64,000 nucleotides of DNA from Akkermansiaceae bacterium (GTDB lineage: Bacteria; Verrucomicrobiota; Verrucomicrobiia; Verrucomicrobiales; Akkermansiaceae): positions 558,001 through 622,000 of the forward strand of contig JAGYIT010000007.1 of assembly GCA_018402445.1 (NCBI GenBank), given 5' to 3'. The translations under genes were made by a program, and so were the position numbers. Within the stretch, counting starts at the first letter, position 1. Each line of letters opens with the position of its first letter. Shown piece after piece: positions 39,525 through 48,008 of this stretch. The notes below the pieces were generated by a model. The model made no database searches, was not told where the DNA came from, and was given only the letters and a program-made list of their open reading frames with translations.

Positions 39525-39830
39525 TCACATCCCCGGGATGCCGAGGCCACCGGTGAGTTTTTTCATCTCCGCAGCGGCCTGCGACTTGCCTTTTTCGATC
39601 GCTTCCTGGACGCCCTTGAGTACGAGGTCTTCGAGAAACTCCACATCCGACGGATCAACGACGGCGGGGTCGATTTTGATTTCAAGCACATCGCCCGCGC
39701 AGGTGGCGCGGACTTTCACCTTATCGCCGCCGACGGAGACCTCGACCTCGCGCGAGGCGAGTTCTTCCTGCTTCGCGGCCAGCCCCGCCTGCATCTGCTG
39801 GGCCTGTTTCATCAGTTTCTGTATGTTCAT
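39525..39830 (-). CDS. Nucleoid-associated protein, YbaB/EbfC family
   Basis: A 101-residue protein with the family pattern: MNIQKLMKQAQQMQAGLAAK, REVEVSVGGDKVKVRATCAG and LEDLVLKGVQEAIEKGKSQA, ending in GGLGIPGM. The dimer binds DNA and influences nucleoid structure. It is 16 bp downstream of dnaX on the same strand, the dnaX-ybaB order conserved in many bacteria. Confidence 0.93.
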   Translation of the reverse strand: MNIQKLMKQAQQMQAGLAAKQEELASREVEVSVGGDKVKVRATCAGDVLEIKIDPAVVDPSDVEFLEDLVLKGVQEAIEKGKSQAAAEMKKLTGGLGIPGM

Positions 39831-39846
39831 GATTTTGTCGTAAGGT

Positions 39847-41322
39847 TCAGTTTTTCACGAATTCCGCCTCGAATTTCACCAAGGCCGCCTGGATCAGCGG
39901 ATCCTTGTAAAAGGCATCCTCCTGCACGGGTTCCTCGGCTATCGGGGCGGGCGCGGGTGCGGCGGGTTCCGCTTTCGGGGCGGCGGCAGGGGCGGGGATT
40001 TCATCCTCATTATCGCCGTCGGGAGCGCTTTCGATGAGGGCGTCGAAGGCGGAAAGCGCGTCGCCGGTTTTCTTCGCGGGAGCCGCGGGCTGGGGAGTGG
40101 GCTTGGCGACCGGGGCGGGCATTTCCTGCACCGGCGGTGCAGCGGGCGCGGCAGCAGGAGCGGCATGGGAAAGGTGATCCGCGCCTTTCGTGAGCACGCT
40201 GATCACATCGGTGATGCGGACTTCGGAAAGTGTCTGGGTGGCCTTGATCATGCCGAGTTCGAAATGCAGGCGCTTGTTCGTGGCCCATTTCATGCGGCCT
40301 TCCGTTTCCGCGAAGACATCGATGGCGGCGAGGATGCGCTCCGGAGCGTATTCGTCGGCGTCGGACATGAGTTTGTTCCAGATCGCTTCCGGGATGCCCT
40401 CGCCATCGGCGGTGGGGTCGAGTTTCGCGACCAGCAAGCCGCGCAGGCAGCCGATCAGTTCGCCGAGAAGCTGGGAAAGCTCGCGGCCGCTTTCCGCCTC
40501 GTTCTGGATCAGCTTGAGAGCGCCGGGTGTGTCGCGGGAAAGCAGCTTCGTAGTCAGCGCGGCGACCTTTTCCCGCGAGGTGAAGCCGAACACATCGAGC
40601 ACATTCTCCTCGTGGATCGTCTCCCCGCAGAAGGCGACGAGCTGGTCGAGCATGGATTGCGCGTCGCGCATTCCGCCGTCCGCACCCTTGGCGATCGCCC
40701 ATGCGGCGGTGGCATCGAGGGTAATGCCCTCTTCCTTTGCGATATGGAGGAGGTGATCCGCGATGGTCTGCGTGGGGATGGGCCGCAGGTCGAAGCGCTG
40801 GCAGCGGGAGAGGATGGTGGGCAGGATTTTCTGCACCTCGGTGGTCGCGAAAATGAATTTCACGTGCTCGGGCGGCTCCTCTAGCGTTTTCAGCAGTGCG
40901 TTGAACGCGGCGTTCGAGAGCATGTGCACCTCGTCGATGTAGTAGATCTTGTATTGTCCGCGGGCCGGGGCGTATTTCACGGATTCGCGGAGGTCGCGCA
41001 CCTGCTCGACGCCGTTGTTCGAAGCACCGTCGATCTCCAGCACGTCAAGCGAGCGCCCCTCGGCGATCTCGCGGCAGACGTCCTCTTCGGGATCGAAGTC
41101 GATTTTCGGGCCGCCGGTGCAGTTCAGCGCCTTCGCGAGGATGCGGGCGGTGGAAGTCTTGCCGGTTCCGCGCGGGCCGACGAAAAGGTAGGCGTGCGCG
41201 AGGCGTTTTTGCTCGATCGCGTTGCGAAGCGTGCGGACGACATGATCCTGCCCCAGCACATCGGCAAAGGTCTTGGGACGGTACTTTCTGGCGAAAACCT
41301 GGTAACTCACGGAGGGGAGCAT
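39847..41322 (-). CDS. dnaX: DNA polymerase III subunit gamma/tau
   Basis: DnaX is the ATPase of the clamp loader. From the ATG at 41322 (MLPSVSYQVFARKYRPKTFA) the protein is 491 residues. It shows FADVLGQDHVVRTLRNAI, Walker A FVGPRGTGKTSTARILAKAL, the DEVHML Walker B, TLEEPPEHVKFIFATTEVQK and the sensor region ILSRCQRFDLRPI. The C-terminal 120 residues are Ala/Pro-rich and end in a short helical segment, like a compact tau tail. The zinc module is unusual: the family has four Cys between the P-loop and CREIAEG, while here only the first (LNCTGG) and last (DVCREIAEG) remain, with an acidic stretch in place of the central CxxC. An upstream ATG at 41346 is also in frame. Confidence 0.95.
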   Translation of the reverse strand: MLPSVSYQVFARKYRPKTFADVLGQDHVVRTLRNAIEQKRLAHAYLFVGPRGTGKTSTARILAKALNCTGGPKIDFDPEEDVCREIAEGRSLDVLEIDGASNNGVEQVRDLRESVKYAPARGQYKIYYIDEVHMLSNAAFNALLKTLEEPPEHVKFIFATTEVQKILPTILSRCQRFDLRPIPTQTIADHLLHIAKEEGITLDATAAWAIAKGADGGMRDAQSMLDQLVAFCGETIHEENVLDVFGFTSREKVAALTTKLLSRDTPGALKLIQNEAESGRELSQLLGELIGCLRGLLVAKLDPTADGEGIPEAIWNKLMSDADEYAPERILAAIDVFAETEGRMKWATNKRLHFELGMIKATQTLSEVRITDVISVLTKGADHLSHAAPAAAPAAPPVQEMPAPVAKPTPQPAAPAKKTGDALSAFDALIESAPDGDNEDEIPAPAAAPKAEPAAPAPAPIAEEPVQEDAFYKDPLIQAALVKFEAEFVKN

Positions 41323-41415
41323 AGGGCTCTCGCGGCGTTTGTCCAAAACAGATCTGCGCGGAGTGGAAAACCCAAATTCCTAGACTCCCGGCAGCGGTGG
41401 CCTTATCCTGCTCGT

Positions 41416-42270
41416 ATGAACGCGGCGATGGAACTGGGGGGCACGAAAACGGTCGTGGCGGTGGGCGGGAGCGACGGCGCGCTAGTGGAGGAATTCCGTT
41501 TCCCGACCACCACCCCGGAGGAAACGCTGCGGCGGGCGGTGGAGTGGTTTTCGGAAAAAGGAACGCCGGAAGCCATCGGGATTGCGGCGTTCGGGCCGGT
41601 GCGGATCGATCCCAAGGCGGCGGATTGGGGCGCGATGCAGGCGACGCCGAAGCCGGGCTGGGGCGGGTTTTCGATCACGGCGACGCTCCTTCAAGCCTTT
41701 CCTGCCGCGAGGATCGCTTTGGAAACGGATGTGAACGCCGCCTGCCTCGCAGAGGCGCGGATCGGGGCGGCGGAGGGATTGGAAAACGTCGCTTATATCA
41801 CCATCGGCACCGGGATCGGCGCGGGGATTCTTTGCGACGGGCGGCTGCTGCACGGCGCCCTGCACCCGGAATTCGGCCACATCCGCGTGCCCCGGCGGAA
41901 GGGCGATGACTTCGCGGGTGTCTGCCCCTTCCATGGCAATTGCCTGGAGGGCATGGCGAGCGGGCCGGCCATCGAGAAACGCTGGGGAAGACCCGCGCAT
42001 GAGCTTCCCGCCGACCATCCGGCGTGGGACATGGAGGCATGGTATCTGGCGCACGGCATCATCGGGCTGCTCGCCATTTCCCCGCCCGAGCGGGTGGTGA
42101 TCGGCGGCGGGGTATCGCAGGCGGCGGGGCTTCACGAAAAAACCGACGCGCTCGTCCGAGAGCTGGCGGGCGGGTATTTCCCGGCGGTGAACGGCGGGCC
42201 CTACGTTGTCCCGCCGAAGCTCGGTCAGGAGGCGGGGATACGTGGGGCGCTGATGTTGACGCGGCTTTGA
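41416..42270 (+). CDS. ROK-family sugar kinase, fructokinase-like
   Basis: From the ATG at 41416 the protein is 284 residues starting MNAAMELGGTKTVVAVGGSD, the ATP-phosphate loop of ROK kinases. Further motifs are ALETDVNAACLAEARIGAAE, ITIGTGIGAGILCDGRLLHG, and the ROK zinc signature EFGHIRV...CPFHGNCLEGMASGPA with one His and three Cys-type ligands. The latter matches the ScrK/Mak-like fructokinase group. Phosphorylation of fructose or a related hexose is the likely reaction. It is divergent from dnaX; the region between them is short. Confidence 0.88.
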   Translation: MNAAMELGGTKTVVAVGGSDGALVEEFRFPTTTPEETLRRAVEWFSEKGTPEAIGIAAFGPVRIDPKAADWGAMQATPKPGWGGFSITATLLQAFPAARIALETDVNAACLAEARIGAAEGLENVAYITIGTGIGAGILCDGRLLHGALHPEFGHIRVPRRKGDDFAGVCPFHGNCLEGMASGPAIEKRWGRPAHELPADHPAWDMEAWYLAHGIIGLLAISPPERVVIGGGVSQAAGLHEKTDALVRELAGGYFPAVNGGPYVVPPKLGQEAGIRGALMLTRL

Positions 42271-42274
42271 AAAA

Positions 42275-42591
42275 TTATTCGCCCTCCGGCATTACATCGA
42301 CGGCCACACTGAGCCGCTGGCCGCCCGCGCCGAGGGTCACGCCACGCAAAGGGCTTACATCCGAGAAATCCCGGCCCCACGCGACTGTGATAGGGCGCTC
42401 GCCGGGGAGGAGGTTGTTGGTGGGATCAGCATCGACCCAGCCGGCCGCCTCGCCGCAGAAAACGGAGACCCATGCGTGCGACGCGTCGGCGCCGGTGAGG
42501 CGTTCCTTGCCCTCCGGCGGCCTGGTTTCGAGGTAACCGCACACGTAGCGCGCGCCGCGGATGTATCCCGCGCCTTTCCGCGTGTCGATCT
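42275..42591 (-). pseudogene. C-terminal fragment of a transglutaminase-like protein
   Basis: The minus-strand frame reads GARYVCGYLETRPPEGKERL, then ADASHAWVSVFCGEAAGWVD and ADPTNNLLPGERPITVAWGR, ending DVMPEGE at 42275. This is the end of the bacterial transglutaminase-like family: the His of SHAW and Asp of VDADPTN are the second and third catalytic residues. The catalytic Cys region and everything before it are missing. Similarity stops near 42590, where the sulfatase gene ends (stop at 42592). The fragment is a deletion scar between the ROK kinase and the sulfatase. Confidence 0.8.
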
Positions 42592-44349
42592 TTACCGCCC
42601 GCCGAGATGCTCGACCTCCACGAAATACGCGCCCCGGCTCACGCCGTCCTTCCCGTCGAGCCATGTCTTGATCTGCGTGCGGCCTACGGGCAGCTCCACC
42701 TCGAAGCGCACGCCCGTCGCACCCTCGGGAATGGGTTGCGAAAGATCCGCCATGCCGGTGATCCGGAGCTTGGCGGTTGTGGCTGTTAGAGGGAAATCGC
42801 TGGCCGCCGGGCGTTCGCGGAGAGTCAGCGCGTAGCTTCCCGCGCGGGCGGCTTGGACATGCCATGTGCCGTTTCCGACCGGACGGCGGAGGATGTGCGG
42901 CTGGTTCCACGGGGGTGTGCCGCCTTCCGAGGGTGGCATCCAATCATGGGCGTTGAGTTGCACCGGATTTTCCTGCTCCGCGCCGATGTAGAGAGGGGTG
43001 GTTTCGGCATGGCGGCGGCTCACGTCCTTCCACCAGCCCTCGTAGAAGTCCGACAGTTTCGCGGCGACTTCCGGGTGCTCCTTGATAACGTTGTGCGCCT
43101 GGCCGGGGTCGGCGGCCATGTCGTAGAGTTCCTTGTTGTCGATGAAACGCCAGCGGTCGGTCATGATGCTGGTGTTGCGCCATTTCACGGGGTCGATCAC
43201 GCGCTGGTTTTCCACCACCAAGGTGCGCTCCGGCCATGTCTTGTCGTCCGGTTTTTTCAAAAGGGGGGTTAGCGATGTCCCGTCGAACTCCAGCCCTTCC
43301 GGCGGCTTGATCCCGCAAAGATCCAATAGGGTAGGCAGTAGATCAAAGTGGGCGGCGAGGCGGCGGACTTCGCGACCGGAGGCGAGGCCGCCGGCCGGAT
43401 GGTGGACGAAGCAGAACAGCCGGTGCCCACCGTCGTAGTGCGAACCTTTGCCGCCGCGCATCCCGGCGTTGAACGTTTCCGACCATGTGGCCTGCTGGTT
43501 TTTCGGATAAGCTCCCTGACCCATCGTACTGCCGTTGTCTCCCATGAAAACCACGATCGTGTTGTCCAATTTTTTCCAATGCTCGAGGCGGTCGAGCAGC
43601 ACGCCGAGGTTGTCGTCGATGTTCTCGATCATGCCCCAGTAGGTTTTCAGGGCTTCGCTGGTATCGACATCGGCGAAGCGCGCGCGGTAGCGCTCGGCGA
43701 CGTGTGATCGGGTCTGGTGCGCGGCGTTCGTGGGCAGGTAGAGGAAAAACGGCTCGTCGCGGCTCTCGCGGATGAAGCGCAGCGCCTCGCGAAACCACAC
43801 GTCCGTGCAGTAGCCTTGGAAGGGCCGCCAGCTGCCGTTGTCGTTGTAGTGGTCTTCGAAATAATCGTTGCCCCAGAAATCGGGCGTCTGCCCCACGCCG
43901 CCGCCGCCATGGACGATGGCGTCGTCGAAGCCCCGGAAGCGCGGCGCGTAGGGATAGGTGTCGCCGAGATGCCATTTCCCGAAAACTCCCGTGCGATAGC
44001 CAGCCGCGCGGAAAAGCTGGCCCGCCGTTGTCTCGTCCTCGCGCAGCATGTTGCGCCCCATGATCGTGTGCCACACGCCGACGCGGCCGGAATACCGCCC
44101 GGTCATCAGCGCGGAGCGGGTGGGCGAGCAGGTGGGATCGACGTGGAAATTTTCCAAGCGCACTCCCTCGCGCCGGAGGCGATCCATGTTCGGTGTTTTC
44201 AGATGCGGATGGCCGTGGGCGGCGATCTCGCCGTAGCCCTGGTCATCGGTCATGATGAGGATCACGTTCGGCCTCTCCGTCCGGATTTCCCCTGCGGCGA
44301 GCGATGCCGCGCAGGCCATCAGCAAGCATCCGAATTTTTGCATATCCAT
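42592..44349 (-). CDS. Secreted arylsulfatase (S1 family)
   Basis: The start is the ATG at 44349 (or 44343), giving a 585-residue protein with a signal peptide (MDMQKFGCLLMACAASLAAG). Sulfatase features: ERPNVILIMTDDQGYGEIAA with the metal Asp pair, Cys 74 in DPTCSPTRSALMTGRYSGRV (the CxPxR formylglycine motif), GKWHLGD, and VFMGDNGSTMGQGAYPKNQQ. The C-terminal 90 residues form a beta-rich accessory domain (WHVQAARAGSYALTLRERPA). A longer reading from 44712 runs through the divergent protease gene and is not used. The 3' end abuts a transglutaminase remnant, but the final domain looks complete. Confidence 0.9.
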   Translation of the reverse strand: MDMQKFGCLLMACAASLAAGEIRTERPNVILIMTDDQGYGEIAAHGHPHLKTPNMDRLRREGVRLENFHVDPTCSPTRSALMTGRYSGRVGVWHTIMGRNMLREDETTAGQLFRAAGYRTGVFGKWHLGDTYPYAPRFRGFDDAIVHGGGGVGQTPDFWGNDYFEDHYNDNGSWRPFQGYCTDVWFREALRFIRESRDEPFFLYLPTNAAHQTRSHVAERYRARFADVDTSEALKTYWGMIENIDDNLGVLLDRLEHWKKLDNTIVVFMGDNGSTMGQGAYPKNQQATWSETFNAGMRGGKGSHYDGGHRLFCFVHHPAGGLASGREVRRLAAHFDLLPTLLDLCGIKPPEGLEFDGTSLTPLLKKPDDKTWPERTLVVENQRVIDPVKWRNTSIMTDRWRFIDNKELYDMAADPGQAHNVIKEHPEVAAKLSDFYEGWWKDVSRRHAETTPLYIGAEQENPVQLNAHDWMPPSEGGTPPWNQPHILRRPVGNGTWHVQAARAGSYALTLRERPAASDFPLTATTAKLRITGMADLSQPIPEGATGVRFEVELPVGRTQIKTWLDGKDGVSRGAYFVEVEHLGGR

Positions 44350-44437
44350 GAGCCGAGTTAGGGACGGCGAAAATGTCGGGTCAAGCACCCGTTCCGCGCG
44401 GCTTGACATCACGGCGGGCATCGCGAGCCTTTTTCCC

Positions 44438-45427
44438 ATGAACAAAACGGCATTACTCCGTTTGGCGGTGGCTCTGACGCTTTCGCAAACCGCATGGGCG
44501 CAAGGGGTGGGCACGCCCATCGTTGACCAGACGCCGGACGGCATCAAGAAGGCGGACGCGGCGCTCATCGCGAAGATCCGGCCATTGATCGACGCGAAGA
44601 AACCCTTATCGCGCGACGAGGTGAAAAAGCGCCTGCTCGAACCCGCGCCACAGGCCATCACCCTGCTTCCCGTGAAAAAGGAGCCGCTTTCCCGCGAGGA
44701 GGTCGCCGCCACGGCCCGCGCCGCGAACCTGCGCGTCGGCTACTGCTACCTCTGCGAGAACTGCGACGACTGGCACGTCAGCTTCGCCGGCGGTTATCCC
44801 ATCGCGCCCGATATCGTCGCCACTTGCGATCATGTGATCGATAGCTCCCGGAAAATGCGGGAGGGCTATCTCATCGTCGCCGACCAAGAGGGCAACGCCT
44901 ATCCGGTGACATCGGTGATCGCCCGCAGCGCCGCCATGGACGCCGCGCTGATCCGGGTGGAGGGCGCTGATTTCAAGCCGCTGGCGCTCAACGGGGAGGT
45001 CGGGCAAGGCGCTTCCGCGTATTGCTACAGCTCGCCGCTGGGCCAGCTCGGCTATTTCAGCGAGGGCATTGTGAACCGCTTCGTATGGGATCGGAAATAC
45101 AAGGGCGGCGACAAGGACAAGCTCGATGTCGCGCGGTATCTGCGGGTGAATTTCAGCACGGACTGGGCGCCCGGCAGCAGCGGCTCGGCCGTGCTGGATC
45201 ATGCGGGCAACGCCATCGGCCATGTGTCCCAGATCGCGGGTCTTTCGGGGGGGAAGAACAAACAGCCGATGATTACCCTTCACACGGGTATTCCCGCCCA
45301 TGTCGTGCGGATGCTGGCGCAGGCCAGCGCGGAGGAAATCAAAACGCTGGCCGTGTTGGAGGCCGGGGAAACGGGAGGGAAACCCAAAGAGGCCGCTGAA
45401 TCCAAGGACGACGGGGCGGAGGAATGA
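44438..45427 (+). CDS. Secreted trypsin-like serine protease
   Basis: From the ATG at 44438 the protein is 329 residues: signal peptide (MNKTALLRLAVALTLSQTAW), a 70-residue N-terminal region, then a chymotrypsin-fold protease. The triad can be placed: His 132 in DIVATCDHVID, Asp 168 in AAMDAALIRVEG, and Ser 248 in WAPGSSGSAVLDHAG. A cysteine-rich stretch (YCYLCENCDDWH) precedes the catalytic His. No PDZ domain follows, so it is not a standard DegP. The C-terminus is Lys/Glu-rich. It is divergent from the sulfatase gene. Role unknown; extracellular processing of surface or secreted proteins is likely. Confidence 0.82.
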   Translation: MNKTALLRLAVALTLSQTAWAQGVGTPIVDQTPDGIKKADAALIAKIRPLIDAKKPLSRDEVKKRLLEPAPQAITLLPVKKEPLSREEVAATARAANLRVGYCYLCENCDDWHVSFAGGYPIAPDIVATCDHVIDSSRKMREGYLIVADQEGNAYPVTSVIARSAAMDAALIRVEGADFKPLALNGEVGQGASAYCYSSPLGQLGYFSEGIVNRFVWDRKYKGGDKDKLDVARYLRVNFSTDWAPGSSGSAVLDHAGNAIGHVSQIAGLSGGKNKQPMITLHTGIPAHVVRMLAQASAEEIKTLAVLEAGETGGKPKEAAESKDDGAEE

Positions 45428-45438
45428 TTCTAGGAAGC

Positions 45439-45882
45439 CTGGCGGACAGAGAGGGATTGCCTGCGGCTGTGCTAGTTTGCGCTTTGCGGTAGGAATGTTT
45501 TGCTCGCGAAGCTCACCCCTGCGCTCGAACCCTGAAGATGCTTCGCAGGGGTTCTCATCCCTCTGATGGAGTTGGGTATTTGAGAGCTGGCGGACAGAGA
45601 GGGATTGCCTGCGGCTGTGCTAGTTTGCGCTTTGCGGTAAGAATGTTTTGCTCGCGAAGCTCACCCCTGCGCTCGAACCCTGAAGATGCTTCGCATGGGT
45701 TCTCATCCCTCTGATGGAGTTGGGTATTTGAGAGCTGGCGGACAGAGAGGGATTGCCTGCGGCTGTGCTAGTTTGCGCTTTGCGGTAGCAATGTTTTGCT
45801 CGCGAAGCTCACCCCTGCGCTCGAACCCTGAAGATGCTTCGCAGGGGTTCTCATCCCTCTGATGGAGTTGGGTATTTGAGAG
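45439..45882 (-). repeat. Three 148-bp tandem repeats in the 3' trailer of tRNA-Ser
   Basis: Units start at 45439, 45587 and 45735, exactly 148 bp apart, and differ at only a few positions (near 45492, 45640, 45695 and 45788). Each begins with ctggcggacagagagggatt, which is identical to 45883-45902, the last 20 nt of the tRNA-Ser gene read on this strand. The tRNA end therefore forms a partial fourth copy, 3.13 units in all. Being downstream of the tRNA in its own direction, the units would lie in the precursor trailer. Each unit can fold: acccctgcg pairs with cgcaggggt, and atccctctg can pair with the tRNA-like cagagaggga end. Confidence 0.95.
45472..45558 (-). other. Possible 28-codon ORF, present in each of the three repeat units
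   Basis: On the minus strand each unit holds an ATG-initiated ORF of 28 codons: here 45558 to 45472, then 45706 to 45620 and 45854 to 45768. It begins [20 protein letters not shown] and ends LPQSAN. Between units, one change is synonymous (CTA/TTA) and two alter a residue (Pro/His and Phe/Leu). A GAGGG sequence abuts the ATG, too close for a good ribosome-binding site. Translation is speculative. Confidence 0.2.
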
Positions 45883-45883
45883 C

Positions 45884-45973
45884 TGGCGGACAGAGAGGGA
45901 TTCGAACCCTCGGTAACATTGCTGCTACACACGCTTTCCAAGCGTGCTCATTCGACCACTCTGACATCTGTCC
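45884..45973 (-). tRNA. tRNA-Ser (anticodon GGA)
   Basis: The reverse complement folds as a class II tRNA: acceptor GGACAGA/TCTGTCC, discriminator G, and encoded CCA. The anticodon arm is CACGC-TTGGAAA-GCGTG with GGA at positions 34-36, there is a long variable arm as in serine tRNAs, and the T arm is GAGGG-TTCGAAT-CCCTC. It reads UCC and UCU codons. The 3' 20 nt are repeated in the array that follows it. Confidence 0.97.
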
Positions 45974-46164
45974 CTGGAGGGCGGGAAGCTAGGTAGGGCG
46001 CAACGGGTGGGCAAGCTCATTTTTCGCCGAATCAACGATCGGAGATTCAGGCAACGGAGGGAGTGCCTCCGAAAGCGGTGCGGGCGGCGGGGATGAGCGG
46101 GTTCATGATTTGGGATCGGGGGCTTCCCTGTTGACAAGATGATGGATTCGCCATCCTTTGTGTG

Positions 46165-47733
46165 ATGCTTGCACGTAAGGCTGGACGATACGCCGGACTC
46201 TTCTCTCTGCTCATTTTCCCGCTGGCGGTCGCGGAGGAAAAGCCGAACATCCTGTTCCTTTTCGCCGACGACTTGGGGCGCTACGCTTCCGCCTACGCCG
46301 ATCCCGCGCTGGCCTCGCCGAACGACATCCTGAAGACTCCGGTGCTCGACCGGATGGCGGCGGAGGGCGCGCGTTTCGACAACGCCTTCGTCTCCGTTCC
46401 GTCCTGCACGCCCTCGCGCGGGGCGCTGTACACGGGTCGCCACTTTTTCCGCAACGGCTCCTTTTCCCAGCTACACAGCCGCTGGACGAAAGGCACGCCC
46501 GATCCTTCCGATGCGCTTATCGGGATGCCGGTGTCCCTGCAAAGCGCCGGGTACCACATCGGCTGGAGCCACAAATCGCACATCCCGGAAAGGTTGCTGG
46601 GCGGCAAGGAGCGGCAGTATTCACCCGCCGGAAACCGCATCAGCACGTTCTCTCAGCAGGTCACGAAAAACCCAGACGCACGAGAGAAGATTTTCGGCGA
46701 GGTGCGGAAGAATTTCCAAGCCTTCCTCGCCGACCGCAAGGAAGCGCAGCCGTTTTTCTATTCCTTCAACCCCACCAACACCCACCGCACGTGGGTGCAG
46801 GGATCGGGCAAGGCGCTGTGGGGGCTGGATCCCGATGCGCTGAAAGGGAAGCTCCCGCCCTTTCTCCCCGACAACGAGGTCGTCCGCGAGGATATGGCCG
46901 ATTACCTCGGCGAGGTGATGGCCTTCGATGAGGCCTGCGGCGTGATCATTGCGGAACTCGCGGCCATGGGCGAACTCGACAACACCCTCATCGTCATCAG
47001 CGGCGATCACGGCGTGCCTGGTTTCCCGCGCGGGAAATGCAACGTCCATGATTTCGGCTCCGCGGTGCCGCTGATCCTCCGTTGGCCGGGCCGCATTGAG
47101 GCCGGGCGTGTCGAGAAAACACCGGTCTCGCTGATCGATCTCGCGCCCACCTTTCTCGCCGCCGCCGGGACGGAATCGCCCGACGATCCCGACGGCCAGA
47201 ACTTGCTTCCTGCCCTTGCCAAAGGTGCCGGGGAAAAACTGCGCGGCTGGGCGCTGATCGGGCGCGAAGTCCACGTCGGCGGCGGCCGCGAGGATTACAT
47301 GCCCTATCCCGTCCGCGCCCTGCGCACGGCGGATTTCCTCTACGTGAAAAATTTCAAGCCCGAGCGCTGGCCCATGGGCGATCCCAAGGCCGCCGCCGGC
47401 GACGCCATGCCCGATGCGAAGGCTCTTGATAACACGCGCACCGCCTATGCCGATATCGACGCCTCGCCGACGAAAACCTGGCTGATCCACAACCGTTTCA
47501 AGAAAGGTCTCGAAACCATCCTGCGGGAGGCATGGGAAAAGCGCCCTGAGGAGGAGCTATACATCCTCTCCGATGATCCGCACCAGATCCGCAACGTCGC
47601 CGCCGACCCCGCCCATGCGGCCACGCTTGAAAAACTCCGCGCCCAGCTCATGGCTGAGTTGGAGGCGAAACAGGATCCGCGCCTCACCGACGCCTTCGAC
47701 CGCCCGCCTTACCTAGACAAGTCGCGGGAGTGA
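46165..47733 (+). CDS. Secreted sulfatase
   Basis: From the ATG at 46165 (a GTG lies one codon upstream) the protein is 522 residues with signal peptide MLARKAGRYAGLFSLLIFPL. It has EKPNILFLFADDLGRYASAY, Cys 81 in SVPSCTPSRGALYTGRHFFR (formylglycine motif CTPSR), FFYSFNPTNTHRTWVQG, VISGDHGVPGFPRGKCNVHD and PLILRWPGRIEAG. This layout matches heparan-N-sulfatase-like members of the S1 family, but the natural substrate cannot be read from sequence. The promoter lies in the spacer after the tRNA gene. Confidence 0.9.
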   Translation: MLARKAGRYAGLFSLLIFPLAVAEEKPNILFLFADDLGRYASAYADPALASPNDILKTPVLDRMAAEGARFDNAFVSVPSCTPSRGALYTGRHFFRNGSFSQLHSRWTKGTPDPSDALIGMPVSLQSAGYHIGWSHKSHIPERLLGGKERQYSPAGNRISTFSQQVTKNPDAREKIFGEVRKNFQAFLADRKEAQPFFYSFNPTNTHRTWVQGSGKALWGLDPDALKGKLPPFLPDNEVVREDMADYLGEVMAFDEACGVIIAELAAMGELDNTLIVISGDHGVPGFPRGKCNVHDFGSAVPLILRWPGRIEAGRVEKTPVSLIDLAPTFLAAAGTESPDDPDGQNLLPALAKGAGEKLRGWALIGREVHVGGGREDYMPYPVRALRTADFLYVKNFKPERWPMGDPKAAAGDAMPDAKALDNTRTAYADIDASPTKTWLIHNRFKKGLETILREAWEKRPEEELYILSDDPHQIRNVAADPAHAATLEKLRAQLMAELEAKQDPRLTDAFDRPPYLDKSRE

Positions 47734-48008
47734 TTTTGGGGTCATGCGAATTTGAACATGGCGGGATGCAGATATGTTGGTCGGTATGTTCGGGGGTGTC
47801 GCTCGTGCCTCGCTCAATCCCCGGCTATAATCTGTAAAGCCTCTGGCTTGCCCAGAGCCATGGCGAGAGAGAGGATGAGGCACGAGAGCAGACGAGGTGA
47901 CCTGACGTTTTCCTCTACGAAGGTCGGCATGAAAATGTTGCGGTGTCACAGGGCGGTTGTTTTTACTTGAGGTGCGTTTCCCTAGTCCCGAAGATGACGT
48001 TCGAAGTT
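47734..48008. other. Spacer before the PhoD-like gene
   Basis: A perfect 10-bp inverted repeat (ctcgtgcctc/gaggcacgag) at 47802-47811 and 47877-47886 encloses 65 bp that contain a second small hairpin. No gene is seen. Confidence 0.4.

Noticed and set aside
40924-41415. N-terminal extension of the ROK kinase frame
   Set aside because: This part is antisense to dnaX; the kinase family N-terminus begins at the ATG at 41416.
44350-44712. N-terminal extension of the sulfatase frame
   Set aside because: It crosses the divergent protease gene; the signal peptide begins at 44349.
45439-45882. CRISPR array at the tandem repeats
   Set aside because: Units are 148 bp and contiguous with no variable spacers, and each carries the tRNA 3' end; no cas genes nearby.
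45439-45973. Genomic island integrated at tRNA-Ser
   Set aside because: The 20-nt tRNA end copies look like att cores, but they recur every 148 bp and no integrase or cargo is present; a tandem-duplication origin fits better.
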